13,071 nucleotides of DNA from an uncultured Burkholderiales bacterium (lineage in GTDB: Bacteria; Pseudomonadota; Gammaproteobacteria; Burkholderiales; Burkholderiaceae_C): assembly GCA_903925445.1 (NCBI GenBank), contig CAIYFE010000322.1, positions 1 to 13,071 on the forward strand, read 5' to 3'. Below the pieces are notes generated by a model. The model did no database searches, was not told where the DNA came from, and was given only the letters and a program-made list of their open reading frames with translations. A program made the translations under genes and the position numbers. Shown here in pieces: positions 1 to 8,145 of the stretch (position 1 is its first letter; each line of letters begins with the position of its first letter).

Positions 1-809
1 AACAGCAACAAGCTGATGAACAAAATCGCATGATGCGCCAGCAACACAATGGCGACCAAAAATGCCAAGTGCACCAAGGTCACGGGCAGCGGAATGGCTT
101 CGTCTTTGTTGGCGTCGGGCTTGGCATCCACCAAGTGTTGTCGCAAGACCCAAACCACCAGTGTGGCGTTGATGAAAACAGCCAACGCCGCCTTCCACCC
201 GAAGGTAGAGGCCATGAAGGCGTTGCTCCAATTCCAAGTCTGCGCCACCATCAAAACCGGCGGTGCAGCAAATGCCGTCAAGGTGCCGCCAATTGAAATA
301 TTGACGAACAAGCACCCCAATGCGAAATATTTCACCCGCTCGGGCACTTCCGCACGAAACACCACGGGCGCCAAGATGAGCGCGGCAATCGTCATCGCCG
401 CGGGCTCGGTGATGAGCGAGCCCAACAAGGGCACAAAGGCCAGACACAGCCAAACTTGCGCCACCACGGTGCGCATGGGCAGCGCTTGCGCCAAGCCCAA
501 CACCAACGCATTGACACATTTGAGAATGGGGCGCGAGGCCGACACCACCATCACCACAAACACAAACAAGGGTTCGGTGTAATGGCGCGATTCGGCGTAA
601 GCAATGGCGGAATCGCTGCCCTGCATGAGTGCCATCGCGACGACCAACACCAAGGCCCAAAAGCCAAACACCACCTCCACTTCACCCAAGAGGTGAAACA
701 CACCCGCATGCGCGGGATAGCGGTGTGAAAGCCGTTCAAAACTTTTGGCAGCAAACGTGTGGATCAACGCGAGCGCAAACAGCGCAGTAGCAACGATTTC
801 AATGCTCAT
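1..809 (-). CDS. Putative Na+/H+ antiporter-like membrane protein (3' end missing)
   Basis: The reverse strand is open from an ATG at 809 to the left edge, giving 269 codons without a stop, so the C-terminus lies outside the window. The protein is very hydrophobic, with repeated Leu/Val/Ala/Phe-rich membrane segments. Near the N-terminus it has an HTF...H-R-P..AG.FHLLGEVEVVFGFWA block (about residues 17-58). Further on come an E-P-A-A-M-T motif and a GGTLTAFAAPPVLM segment. I recognise these from memory as the family annotated 'putative Na+/H+ antiporter' (Pfam Na_H_antiport_3); a relative of SLC13/arsenite-type carriers is the alternative. Transport function in this family is largely inferred. 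The start overlaps the pgk stop by one base (TGATG), which fixes this start and implies translational coupling to pgk. The coding strand is clear; the transported ion is not. Confidence 0.68.
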   Translation of the reverse strand, partial: MSIEIVATALFALALIHTFAAKSFERLSHRYPAHAGVFHLLGEVEVVFGFWALVLVVAMALMQGSDSAIAYAESRHYTEPLFVFVVMVVSASRPILKCVNALVLGLAQALPMRTVVAQVWLCLAFVPLLGSLITEPAAMTIAALILAPVVFRAEVPERVKYFALGCLFVNISIGGTLTAFAAPPVLMVAQTWNWSNAFMASTFGWKAALAVFINATLVVWVLRQHLVDAKPDANKDEAIPLPVTLVHLAFLVAIVLLAHHAILFISLLL

Positions 810-2002
810 CAGTGAGTCGCCCTTTGGGTCAAGATTTCAAATGCAGGCAAGGTTTTGCCCTCGAGAACTTCTAGGAAGGCACCGCCGCCCGTGGAGATGT
901 AGCCCACTTGCTGCTCGATGCCGTACTTGGCAATGGCGGCCAAGGTGTCACCCCCGCCCGCGATGCTGAAGGCGCTGGACTCGGCAATCGCGTGAGCGAT
1001 GGTTCGGGTGCCGTTTTCAAACGCAGCAAACTCAAACACGCCCACGGGGCCGTTCCACACAATCGTGCCAGCGGCCTTGAGTTGTGCGGCCAAGCGGGCT
1101 GCGGTTTGGGGACCAATGTCCAAAATCATGTCGTCGTCGGCCACATCGGTGGCGGCTTTGACGGTGGCAGGCGCATCTGCGGCGAAGGTTTTGGCGCACA
1201 CCACATCGGTTGGGATGGGCACTTCGGCGCCACGCGCTTTCATCAAGGCGATGACGGCTTTGGCTTCGTCCAACAAATCGGGCTCTGCCAAGCTTTTACC
1301 GATCTTCAAACCTGCGGCCAGCATGAAGGTGTTGGCAATGCCGCCACCGACGATGAGTTGGTCCACATTGGCGGCCAAGCTTTTCAAAATCGTGAGTTTG
1401 GTGGACACCTTGCTGCCCGCCACAATCGCGGCCAGTGGGCGTTTGGGGTTGGCCAATGCTTTGCTGATGGCATCGATTTCGGCCGCCAGCAAAGGCCCTG
1501 CGCAAGCAATGGGCGCGTATTGCGCAATGCCGTAGGTCGTGCCTTCAGCGCGGTGCGCGGTGCCAAAGGCGTCGTGCACAAAAATGTCGCACAAGGCAGC
1601 GAGTTTTTTGGCCAGCTCGGGCGCGTTTTTCTTTTCGCCTGGGTTGACTCGGCAGTTCTCGAGCAGCACCACTTGGCCGGGCGCGACTTGCACGCCATCG
1701 ACCCAATGGGACACCAGTTTGACGTCGCGACCCAGCAACTCGCCCAAGCGCTTGCCCACGGGCGCCAGCGAGTCTTCGGGTTTGAAGTCGCCTTCTGTGG
1801 GACGACCCAAGTGGCTGGTCACCATGACGGCTGCGCCTGCATCCAAGGCCATTTGAATGCAAGGCACCGAGGCGCGAATGCGCGTGTCTTCGGTGATGTG
1901 CCCGGCATCGTCTTGCGGCACATTCAAATCGGCACGGATGAAAACACGCTGGCCTTTCACACGGCCAGCCGCGCACAAATCGGAAAAACGAATCACGTTC
2001 AT
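809..2002 (-). CDS. pgk: Phosphoglycerate kinase
   Basis: This is a 397-residue cytoplasmic glycolytic and gluconeogenic enzyme that interconverts 1,3-bisphosphoglycerate + ADP and 3-phosphoglycerate + ATP. Its length is normal for bacterial PGK. The N-domain has the signature FIRADLNVP at 21-29, TRIRASVP at 40-47 and the substrate loop [10 protein letters not shown] at 62-71. AGSKVSTK lies at 195-202. The C-domain carries the nucleotide site GPVGVFEF at 318-325 and the GGGDTLAA phosphate loop at 349-356. The ATG at 2002 gives the usual MNVIRFSDL start, with only a weak AGAG-like ribosome site upstream. It lies 118 bp downstream of uxaA on the same strand, separated by an AT-rich inverted repeat, so it probably has its own promoter. 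It is directly followed by the overlapping antiporter-like gene. No key residue appears to be missing. Confidence 0.97.
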   Translation of the reverse strand: MNVIRFSDLCAAGRVKGQRVFIRADLNVPQDDAGHITEDTRIRASVPCIQMALDAGAAVMVTSHLGRPTEGDFKPEDSLAPVGKRLGELLGRDVKLVSHWVDGVQVAPGQVVLLENCRVNPGEKKNAPELAKKLAALCDIFVHDAFGTAHRAEGTTYGIAQYAPIACAGPLLAAEIDAISKALANPKRPLAAIVAGSKVSTKLTILKSLAANVDQLIVGGGIANTFMLAAGLKIGKSLAEPDLLDEAKAVIALMKARGAEVPIPTDVVCAKTFAADAPATVKAATDVADDDMILDIGPQTAARLAAQLKAAGTIVWNGPVGVFEFAAFENGTRTIAHAIAESSAFSIAGGGDTLAAIAKYGIEQQVGYISTGGGAFLEVLEGKTLPAFEILTQRATH

Positions 2003-2086
2003 GGTGAACTCTACTTAAGAATGAGGACGACCCATTGTAAAAGTCGGGTCTGAACACAACCTGATAAACAACGGTTGAAGCAGACC

Positions 2087-2112
2087 TAAAATACTTCGAA
2101 AGTAGTATTTTA
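2087..2112. repeat. AT-rich inverted repeat between uxaA and pgk (possible terminator or operator)
   Basis: TAAAATACT (2087-2095) and AGTATTTTA (2104-2112) form a perfect 9-bp inverted repeat around an 8-base spacer. It begins 9 bases beyond the uxaA stop and lies about 85 bases upstream of pgk. As RNA it is a weak, AU-rich hairpin that could end transcription in either direction. As DNA its symmetry also suits a dimeric repressor site or an element in the pgk promoter. The sequence alone does not decide between these. Confidence 0.45.
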
Positions 2113-2120
2113 ACCCATGC

Positions 2121-3659
2121 TCACATGACCGCGCCCAGCTGCCAAGGCACGAATTCGCTTTGGCCATAGCCATGCTGTTCGCTCTTGGTTTTGTGTCCGC
2201 TTGCTGTTTGCAGCATGAGCTCAAATATCCGTTCACCGGCTTGCTGCACGGTTTCCAAGCCCTCCACGATGGCGCCGCAGTTGAGGTCGATGTCGTCTTC
2301 TTGGCGCTGCCACAGCGCGGTGTTGGTGGACAACTTCAAGCTGGGTGAAGGCGCGCAGCCGTAAGCCGAGCCTCGACCCGTGGTGAAGCAAATCAAGTTG
2401 GCGCCGCCCGCCACTTGACCCGTGGCCGACACGGGGTCGTAGCCTGGCGTGTCCATGTAGACAAAGCCTTGCGCGGTGATGCGTTGTGCGTATTCGTACA
2501 CATCCACCAAGTTGGTGGTGCCACTTTTGGCAATCGCGCCCAAGCTCTTTTCCAAAATCGTTGTCAAGCCACCCGCTTTGTTGCCGCTGGAGGGGTTGTT
2601 GTCCATTTGCATTTGATTGCGCGCGGTGTAGGCCTCCCACCAAGCGATGCGCTTGAGCAGCTTGTTTGCCACCTCCGCGTTGACGGCGCGTCGAGTGAGC
2701 AAATGTTCGCCGCCATAAATTTCTGGCGTTTCCGACAAGATCGCGGTGCCGCCGTGTTGCACCAACAAATCCACCGCCGCACCCAAGGCTGGATTGGCGC
2801 TGATGCCTGAGTAGCCATCGCTGCCGCCGCATTGCAAGCCCACGGTCAGATGTTTCAGCGCCACGGGTTGGCGTTTGACGCGGTTGGCCTGGGGCAGCAT
2901 GGCTTGGATCAGCGCAATGCCTTTGGCCACGGTTTTGGCCGTGCCGCCTGTGTCTTGAATGTTAAAGCCCACCAACTTGTCGCTGTCGAGCAAGCCCTCT
3001 TGTGCCATCAAGCCCTGAATTTGGTTGGTTTCACAACCCAAGCCCACGACCAGCACCGCCGCAAAATTGGGATGTTGGGCATAGCCCGCCAGAGTGCGCC
3101 GCAACACGTGCAGCTCTTCACCATCGCTGGCCGTGGCGCATCCCATGCCATGCGTCAACGCCACCACGCCATCGACGTTGGGGAAGTCGGCCAAAGCTTG
3201 TGGCCGCACATCGCGGCGAAAGTAATCGGCGATGGCGTGCGCCGCAGTGGCCGAGCAATTGACCGACGTCAACACGCCAATGTAGTTGCGCGTGGCCACG
3301 CGACCGTCTTCGCGCACGATGCCCTCAAAGGTGCGGGCTTGCGCAACAGAGGCGGTGGGCTTGGCGTCGGCGCTGGGCGCGTGCTGCCGCGCAAAATCAC
3401 TGAAGGCCAAGTTGTGCGTGTGAACATGCTCACCCGCGCGAATATCGCGGGTTGCTGCGCCAATGATTTGCCCGTAGCGCTTGACCGCTTGGCCAGCGGC
3501 AATGTCGGCAATGGCCAACTTGTGCCCCGCAGGCACCAAACCTGCAACGGTGACACCCAGCTCGGCCAAGTGTGTGCCGCCAATCAACTGCGATCGTGCG
3601 ATGACCACGTTGTCTTGAGCGTGGATGCGAATGACGGGTGACAGCGAGTGGGTTGTCAT
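2121..3659 (-). CDS. uxaA: UxaA-family altronate-type dehydratase
   Basis: A 512-residue protein with the full two-part architecture of D-altronate dehydratase. An N-terminal SAF domain (about 10-90) has [13 protein letters not shown] and ends [14 protein letters not shown] linker follows, then the large catalytic part from about 110, with [23 protein letters not shown] (116-138), the Cys/His-rich ALTHGMGCA (167-175), GLGCETNQ (206-213), [11 protein letters not shown] (275-285) and the typical end [16 protein letters not shown]. Family members use Fe2+ or Mn2+ to dehydrate aldonic acids to 2-keto-3-deoxy acids. The start has a good GAGG site 6 bases upstream and follows the SDR stop by 12 bases, so it is the last gene of the operon. 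Altronate is the best-known substrate, but the absence of uronate genes (uxaB, uxaC) nearby makes another aldonate equally likely. The family is certain; the substrate is not. Confidence 0.88.
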   Translation of the reverse strand: MTTHSLSPVIRIHAQDNVVIARSQLIGGTHLAELGVTVAGLVPAGHKLAIADIAAGQAVKRYGQIIGAATRDIRAGEHVHTHNLAFSDFARQHAPSADAKPTASVAQARTFEGIVREDGRVATRNYIGVLTSVNCSATAAHAIADYFRRDVRPQALADFPNVDGVVALTHGMGCATASDGEELHVLRRTLAGYAQHPNFAAVLVVGLGCETNQIQGLMAQEGLLDSDKLVGFNIQDTGGTAKTVAKGIALIQAMLPQANRVKRQPVALKHLTVGLQCGGSDGYSGISANPALGAAVDLLVQHGGTAILSETPEIYGGEHLLTRRAVNAEVANKLLKRIAWWEAYTARNQMQMDNNPSSGNKAGGLTTILEKSLGAIAKSGTTNLVDVYEYAQRITAQGFVYMDTPGYDPVSATGQVAGGANLICFTTGRGSAYGCAPSPSLKLSTNTALWQRQEDDIDLNCGAIVEGLETVQQAGERIFELMLQTASGHKTKSEQHGYGQSEFVPWQLGAVM

Positions 3660-3671
3660 GCAGCACCTCGC

Positions 3672-4433
3672 TCAGTTGGACCAACCGCCGTCGATGATTT
3701 GCGCCGTGCCCGTGGTGAAACTGGATTCATCGCTGGCCAAGTACACGGCCAAGGCCGCTATTTCGTCCACCCGCCCGACACGACCCATGGGTTGACGCGC
3801 CACAAACGCTGCTTCGACTTGCGCGATGGTTTGGCCACTGGCTTTGGCTTGCGCCGCGATGCGATCGCGCAAAGAAGGCGACTCCACCGTGCCGGGACAA
3901 ATTGCGTTACAGCGCACACCCCGCGTGATGTAGTCGGCCGCCACCGCCTTGGTCAGACCAATGATGGCGGCTTTGGTGGCTCCATACACAAAACGGTTGG
4001 GCGCACCCTTGATGCTGCCCGCGACCGAGGCCACGTTGATGATGGAGCCCGTGCCCCGCGCCAGCATGGCCGGCAAAAACGCTTTGATCATGCGAAATTG
4101 CGAACGCACATTCAAGGTGAATGCGAAATCCCATTCTTCTTCCGTGCAATCGAGCACCGAGCCAGCGTGGACAAAGCCTGCACCGTTGAAGAGCACATCC
4201 ACGTCAGCGTGCTTGCTGGCGGCGGCTTGAATGGCGGCTGGGTTCATCACATCCAGCAACTCGGTGGCGCAACCGCATTCTTGTTGCAATGACGCCAGGG
4301 TTTGTGCATTGACATCGGTGGCAATGACCTTGGCACCTTGTTGAACAAAAGCCAACGCAGTGGCGCGACCAATGCCTTGGCCTGCCGCGGTGATCAAAGC
4401 GGTTTTGCCCGCGAGTCGATGTGAGGTGCTCAT
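3672..4433 (-). CDS. SDR oxidoreductase, 2-keto-3-deoxy-L-fuconate dehydrogenase/DHRS6-like
   Basis: A classical 253-residue short-chain dehydrogenase. The nucleotide loop reads TAAGQGIG (15-22) rather than TGxxxGxG, a variant I know from the DHRS6/BDH2 subfamily. Asp40 after strand 2 points to NAD+. NGAG lies at 83-86, and Ser136, Tyr150 and Lys154 form the catalytic set. The segments [55 protein letters not shown] and [12 protein letters not shown] closely follow DHRS6 and the bacterial 2-keto-3-deoxy-L-fuconate (or -rhamnonate, -pentonate) 4-dehydrogenases. Those enzymes oxidise C4 of the product of a sugar-acid dehydratase, which fits the two dehydratases in this operon. AGGAGA lies upstream of the ATG. 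The gene is separated from the preceding SDR by 116 bp and followed 12 bp later by uxaA. A (R)-3-hydroxybutyrate-type substrate is a less likely alternative. Confidence 0.87.
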   Translation of the reverse strand: MSTSHRLAGKTALITAAGQGIGRATALAFVQQGAKVIATDVNAQTLASLQQECGCATELLDVMNPAAIQAAASKHADVDVLFNGAGFVHAGSVLDCTEEEWDFAFTLNVRSQFRMIKAFLPAMLARGTGSIINVASVAGSIKGAPNRFVYGATKAAIIGLTKAVAADYITRGVRCNAICPGTVESPSLRDRIAAQAKASGQTIAQVEAAFVARQPMGRVGRVDEIAALAVYLASDESSFTTGTAQIIDGGWSN

Positions 4434-4467
4434 GTGTGTCTCCTAATGAGTTGGTGAATGTTGTCTT

Positions 4468-4590
4468 CTATAAATTCGCGGCGTCGAGTTCAACGCGGGT
4501 TGGCAAGACCAGCGCTTTGCCCAAAGTCACGACACCGAGCAGGGCAGCATCAACCGCGGCCGACGTAAGGCATTTGCGTTGCCATCACGG
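4468..4590 (-). pseudogene. Possible 3' remnant of a lost gene in the inter-SDR gap
   Basis: After the stop of the upstream SDR (4550), a different reverse-strand frame stays open to a TAG at 4470-4468. It reads ...AAVDAALLGVVTLGKALVLPTRVELDAANL, with GC-rich third positions like the surrounding genes. This frame has no ATG and is closed upstream by a TGA inside the SDR gene. The only in-frame candidate, a GTG at 4530, has no ribosome site. It could be the degraded C-terminal end of a deleted operon gene, or simply an open frame by chance. I do not recognise the family. Confidence 0.25.
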
Positions 4591-5299
4591 TGGTGAACAA
4601 AATATTGGCCGACAAAGGCAGGCGCGCCATGGTCATGAAAGTCTCGACCACCGCCGACATGTCCATGCGCGCTTCAGGCTTGATGCTGCCATCGGCTTGG
4701 TGAACGCCTTTGGCCATGCGCTCGGTCATGTCACTGGCGACGTTGCCAATGTCGATCTGCCCCACCGCAATGTTGAGCGCTCGGCCGTCCAAATTGGCGG
4801 CACGCGTCAGGCCACTGATGGCGTGTTTGGTGGCGGTGTAAGCGATGGAGCCGGGGCGTGGCACATGGGCTGAAATCGAACCGTTGTTGATGATGCGTCC
4901 CCCCTGCGGCAACTGCGCTTGCATGTGTTTGAAGGCATGCGAAAGGCAGTAAAAAGCGCCGTTCAAATTGACGTCCACGGCTTGGCGCCAAGTCTGTGCC
5001 GACATGTCGCCGGGCAAGGTGTAGGGCAGCGAAATGCCCGCGTTGTTGAACAGCAAATCGACCCGACCAAAATGCTGCACGACGGTGTCAAAGAGTTGGG
5101 CAACTTCTTCGTCTTTGGAGACATCGGTGGGCACGGCCAAGGCATGGGCTGCGTGCGCGCCCGCTTGTGCGATGGTGGCTTGCAAGGCATCGGCTCGGCG
5201 ACCGACCAAGGCCACTTGCCACCCTTCAGCCAAAAGCGCCAAGGCGCATGCTTTGCCAATGCCTGAACTCGCGCCTGTCACGACTGCTACTTGTGTCAT
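4550..5299 (-). CDS. SDR family oxidoreductase (NADP-type), substrate unknown
   Basis: A 249-residue classical short-chain dehydrogenase. TGASSGIG at 8-15 is the cofactor loop. GRR (33-35) after strand 2 suggests NADP(H). NNAG lies at 85-88, and Ser141, Tyr154 and Lys158 are the expected catalytic residues (SIAYTATKHA). The C-terminal part NLDGRALNIAVGQIDIGNVASDMT and the end MATQMPYVGRG are typical of an uncharacterised proteobacterial SDR subfamily, so the protein is complete. I chose ATG 5299, with GAGG 6 bases upstream overlapping the previous gene's TGA; a TTG at 5311 would only add four residues. Only 8 bases separate it from the dehydratase gene, so the two are co-transcribed and probably coupled. 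A sugar, aldonate or ketoacid substrate is inferred from context only. Confidence 0.9.
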   Translation of the reverse strand: MTQVAVVTGASSGIGKACALALLAEGWQVALVGRRADALQATIAQAGAHAAHALAVPTDVSKDEEVAQLFDTVVQHFGRVDLLFNNAGISLPYTLPGDMSAQTWRQAVDVNLNGAFYCLSHAFKHMQAQLPQGGRIINNGSISAHVPRPGSIAYTATKHAISGLTRAANLDGRALNIAVGQIDIGNVASDMTERMAKGVHQADGSIKPEARMDMSAVVETFMTMARLPLSANILFTTVMATQMPYVGRG

Positions 5300-5307
5300 G
5301 TGTTGCC

Positions 5308-7044
5308 TCAATGGTTGTCTTTGGGAACGGCGGCACCCCGTTTGCCGCGCAAAAAGTCTAGGTCAGCGCCTTCATCGGCCTGCAAGACGTGATCGATGTA
5401 GAGCTTCCAGTAGCCGCTGTTCATGGGAGGCGTTGGCGCTTGCCACGCCGCGCGACGTTGGGCCAGTTCTGCATCGTCCACATGCAAATGCAAGCTTCGC
5501 TTGGGCACATCCAAGGTGATCAAGTCACCGTTTTGAACCAAGGCCAACGTGCCCCCCGCGGCAGCTTCGGGTGCGGTGTGCAACACCACCGTGCCATAGG
5601 CCGTGCCGCTCATGCGTGCATCGCTGATGCGCACCATGTCGGTGATGCCTTTGCGCAGCACTTTGGGTGGCAAAGGCATGTTGCCCACTTCGTCCATGCC
5701 CGGGTAGCCTTTGGGGCCGCAGTTTTTGAGCACCAAGATGCAGCTTTCATCGACGTCTAAATTTTCGTCATCGATGCGTCGGTGGAAATCATCGCTGTCT
5801 TCAAACACCACGGCGCGACCTGTGTGCGTCATCAATTCGGGCGTTGCAGCGCTGGGTTTGATGACCGCGCCGCGTGGCGCCAAATTGCCGCGCAACACAG
5901 CAATGCCTGCTTTGTCTTTGAAGGGTTGGTCAAAAGATCGAATGACTTCCGGGTTGTAGTTTTGGGCGTTGGCCACGTTCTCGCCCACGGTTTTGCCGTT
6001 GGCCGTGACGACTTCGGTGTGCAGCAAATGCGCAATTTCTTTCATCACCGCAGGCAAACCTCCGGCGTAACAAAAGTCTTCCATCAAATACTGACCCGAC
6101 GGCTGCAAGTTCACCAAGCACGGCAACTCGCTGGCCAAGCGGTCAAAGTCGTCGATGCTCAAAGGCACACCCAAGCGCCCTGCAATCGCTACCAAATGGA
6201 TCACCGCATTGGTGCTGCCGCCAATCGCGGCCAAGGTGCGAATGGCGTTTTCAAAGGCTTCGCGGGTCAGGATCTGTGAGAGCTTCACATCCTCGTGGAC
6301 CATTTGCACAATGCGCCGACCGGCTTCGCGTGCCAACACATTGCGTCTGCCATCGACTGCCGGATAGGCCGCGTTGCCGGGCAGCCCCACGCCCAAGGCT
6401 TCGACCATGCTGGCCATCGTGCTGGCGGTTCCCATCGTCATGCAGTGACCGTGGCTGCGGTGCATGCAGCTTTCGGCTTCAAAGAAATCTTGCAGCTTGA
6501 GTGTGCCCGCACGCACTTGCTCGCTCATGCTCCAAACGCCTGTGCCTGAGCCCAACTCTTGTCCACGCCATTTGCCATTGAGCATGGGGCCACCGCTGAC
6601 ACCAATGGTGGGCAGATCCACGCTGGAGGCGCCCATCAGCAACGAAGGCGTGGTTTTGTCACAGCCCATGAGCAACACAACGCCGTCGATGGGATTGCCG
6701 CGAATGCTTTCTTCCACGTCCATCGAAGCCAAATTGCGATAAAGCATGGCGGTGGGGCGCAACATGGTTTCACCCAGCGACATGACGGGAAACTCCAACG
6801 GAAAACCGCCCGCTTCATAAACGCCAATCTTGACTTGCTCGGCCAAGGTGCGGAAATGCGAGTTGCACGGTGTGAGTTCGCTGAAGGTGTTGCAAATGCC
6901 GATGACGGGGCGGCCATCGAATTGGTCGTGCGGCACGCCTTTGCCTTTGACCCAGCTTCGGTAGGCAAAACCATCGCGATCTTGGCGACCAAACCACTGC
7001 TGACTGCGAAGATCTTCTGGACGTTTTTTGGGTGAGTTGCTCAT
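5308..7044 (-). CDS. IlvD/Edd-family Fe-S dehydratase, L-arabonate dehydratase-like
   Basis: A 578-residue sugar-acid dehydratase of the IlvD/Edd superfamily, expected to convert an aldonate to its 2-keto-3-deoxy acid. Three cysteines in the right contexts would hold the [2Fe-2S] cluster: Cys60 (SELTPCNSH), Cys128 (MGCDKTTP) and Cys201 (HGHCMTMG). Each is one position from the ligands I recall for Rhizobium L-arabinonate dehydratase. Asp129 and Lys130 (the latter carbamylated in that enzyme) and the catalytic-type serine in SDARMSGTAYG (Ser479) are present. An upstream ATG at 7125 would add 27 residues lacking family character and cover the promoter region, so I prefer ATG 7044, which gives the usual PEDLRSQQWFG beginning; its ribosome site (AAGAGA) is modest. 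This is the first gene of the leftward operon. D-xylonate, D-fuconate or L-fuconate are alternative substrates; dihydroxyacid dehydratase (IlvD) and phosphogluconate dehydratase (Edd) fit less well. Confidence 0.9.
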   Translation of the reverse strand: MSNSPKKRPEDLRSQQWFGRQDRDGFAYRSWVKGKGVPHDQFDGRPVIGICNTFSELTPCNSHFRTLAEQVKIGVYEAGGFPLEFPVMSLGETMLRPTAMLYRNLASMDVEESIRGNPIDGVVLLMGCDKTTPSLLMGASSVDLPTIGVSGGPMLNGKWRGQELGSGTGVWSMSEQVRAGTLKLQDFFEAESCMHRSHGHCMTMGTASTMASMVEALGVGLPGNAAYPAVDGRRNVLAREAGRRIVQMVHEDVKLSQILTREAFENAIRTLAAIGGSTNAVIHLVAIAGRLGVPLSIDDFDRLASELPCLVNLQPSGQYLMEDFCYAGGLPAVMKEIAHLLHTEVVTANGKTVGENVANAQNYNPEVIRSFDQPFKDKAGIAVLRGNLAPRGAVIKPSAATPELMTHTGRAVVFEDSDDFHRRIDDENLDVDESCILVLKNCGPKGYPGMDEVGNMPLPPKVLRKGITDMVRISDARMSGTAYGTVVLHTAPEAAAGGTLALVQNGDLITLDVPKRSLHLHVDDAELAQRRAAWQAPTPPMNSGYWKLYIDHVLQADEGADLDFLRGKRGAAVPKDNH

Positions 7045-7150
7045 GCTTGTCTCTTTATTACTGGTTTCCCCGAAGCCATCTTCGTGGTCAGCGAGCATAT
7101 TATGGTATGACGATTGAAAACCCAACCCGTGAAAGCCCTAGGAGTCTGAT
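7045..7150. promoter_or_regulatory. Divergent promoter region
   Basis: This 106-bp gap separates the leftward dehydratase operon from the rightward dehydrogenase gene and must contain both promoters. A leftward -10-like CATAAT (7105-7100) has a GGGTTG hexamer 17 bases upstream. A rightward TATTAT (7098-7103) overlaps it. Both coincide with the 19-bp motif listed separately, a good position for a repressor. A small hairpin, CGAAG-CCAT-CTTCG (7071-7084), would lie in the leader of the leftward mRNA. Promoter hexamers are weak matches and provisional. Confidence 0.5.
7098..7116. promoter_or_regulatory. Putative operator, copy 1
   Basis: The reverse strand reads CAATCGTCATACCATAATA. It matches a second element at 8146-8164 (CAATCATCATACGATAGCA) at 15 of 19 positions, in inverse orientation. 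It overlaps the candidate promoters of both divergent operons. The TGGTAT/ATACCA core resembles sites bound by GntR-type sugar-acid regulators, but that assignment is inference. Confidence 0.5.
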
Positions 7151-8107
7151 TTGTCTTCCATTGATGTCTTGTCCGTGACCAAACTTTCGCCTTTTTATGA
7201 GGCGCACCTGCGTGAACACTTCGTGCTGCATGACCGCTTGCATGACACCGACCCCAGCGCATTTGCCAAGATTGCGCCACGCATTCGCGCCATCGCGGCC
7301 AGCGGCGAATCCAAAGTCAGCGCCGAGTTGATGGCGCAATTGCCCGCGCTGGAAATCATCTCCGTGTTTGGCGTGGGCTATGACGGCGTGGACACACAAG
7401 CCGCCAAGGCGCGCGGCGTGATGGTCACGCACACACCCAATGTGCTCAACGACGATGTGGCTGATTTGGCCATGGGCTTGATGCTGGCCGCAGCCCGCCA
7501 ACTGCCCGCCGCAGATCGTTATGTCAAAGAGGGCAAATGGCCGAACGGTCCCATGCCCTTGGCGCGCAAAGTCTCTGGCACACGGCTGGGCATTGTGGGC
7601 ATGGGACGCATCGGTCAAGCCATTGCGCAACGCGCCCTGGCCTTTGGCATGTCGGTGGCTTACACCGCACGCAGCGCAAAAGCCGAGTTGCCACACCCGT
7701 TTTATGCAACGCCCCGCGATCTGGCTGCGCACAGCGATTACTTGGTCGTCATCACACCGGGTGGAGCGGGAACGCGCAAACTGATCAACGCCGAAGTCTT
7801 GGCTGCTTTAGGAAAAAATGGTGTTTTGATCAACGTCGCTCGCGGCTCGGTGGTGGACGAAGCCGCCTTGATTGACGCGCTGCAAAAAGGCGTGATCGCC
7901 GGCGCGGGTTTGGATGTCTTTGAAAGTGAGCCCAACGTGCCTGAAGCCTTGCGCCAAATGCCGCATGTGGTTTTGGCGCCTCACATCGGCAGCGCCACAA
8001 CCGCCACGCGCCAAGCCATGGGCGATTTGGCTTTTGGCAATTTGAAGAATCATTTTGCGGGGCAAGCGGTCATCACGCCTGTGCCCGAATGCGCCGTCAA
8101 GGGTTAA
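7151..8107 (+). CDS. D-isomer-specific 2-hydroxyacid dehydrogenase (2-ketogluconate/hydroxypyruvate reductase-like)
   Basis: A 318-residue NAD(P)-dependent enzyme reducing 2-keto acids to D-2-hydroxy acids. The substrate domain has FGVGYDGVD (73-81). The Rossmann domain starts VSGTRLGIVGMGRIG, with GxGxxG at 150-155. Catalytic Arg231 (NVARGSVVDE), Glu260 (FESEPNVP) and His278 (LAPHIGSAT) are all present. The start is TTG: GGAG ends 6 bases upstream, homology-like sequence begins immediately, and the next in-frame ATG is about 60 codons in. It is transcribed away from the dehydratase operon and sits 103 bp before the ABC binding-protein gene. With gluconokinase downstream, reduction of 2-keto-D-gluconate (as by GhrB) is attractive. 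Glyoxylate/hydroxypyruvate or hydroxyphenylpyruvate reduction are alternatives that motifs cannot exclude. Arg174 (TARSAK) just after the second strand hints at NADPH. Confidence 0.9.
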   Translation: MSSIDVLSVTKLSPFYEAHLREHFVLHDRLHDTDPSAFAKIAPRIRAIAASGESKVSAELMAQLPALEIISVFGVGYDGVDTQAAKARGVMVTHTPNVLNDDVADLAMGLMLAAARQLPAADRYVKEGKWPNGPMPLARKVSGTRLGIVGMGRIGQAIAQRALAFGMSVAYTARSAKAELPHPFYATPRDLAAHSDYLVVITPGGAGTRKLINAEVLAALGKNGVLINVARGSVVDEAALIDALQKGVIAGAGLDVFESEPNVPEALRQMPHVVLAPHIGSATTATRQAMGDLAFGNLKNHFAGQAVITPVPECAVKG

Positions 8108-8145
8108 CCCAAAAAATTCGGGTAACTCCGCATTTCAGCCCATTC

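Noticed and set aside
908..2053. 381-codon open frame on the plus strand opposite pgk.
   Set aside because: The opposite strand encodes an unmistakable PGK; the translated product shows no domain and is rich in His/Gly/Gln, as expected for an antisense shadow.
2832..3641. 269-codon plus-strand frame opposite uxaA.
   Set aside because: It lies fully within the UxaA coding region and shows a shadow composition without motifs.
7045..7125. 27-residue N-terminal extension of the IlvD/Edd dehydratase from an ATG at 7125.
   Set aside because: It has no family-like sequence, covers the presumed promoter and operator, and the start at 7044 aligns with the known beginning of the family.
8101..8124. 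GGGTTAACCC palindrome and a CCC...GGG hairpin at the end of the dehydrogenase gene, considered as a terminator.
   Set aside because: The palindrome has no loop and overlaps the stop codon; the alternative stem has only about four pairs and no T run.
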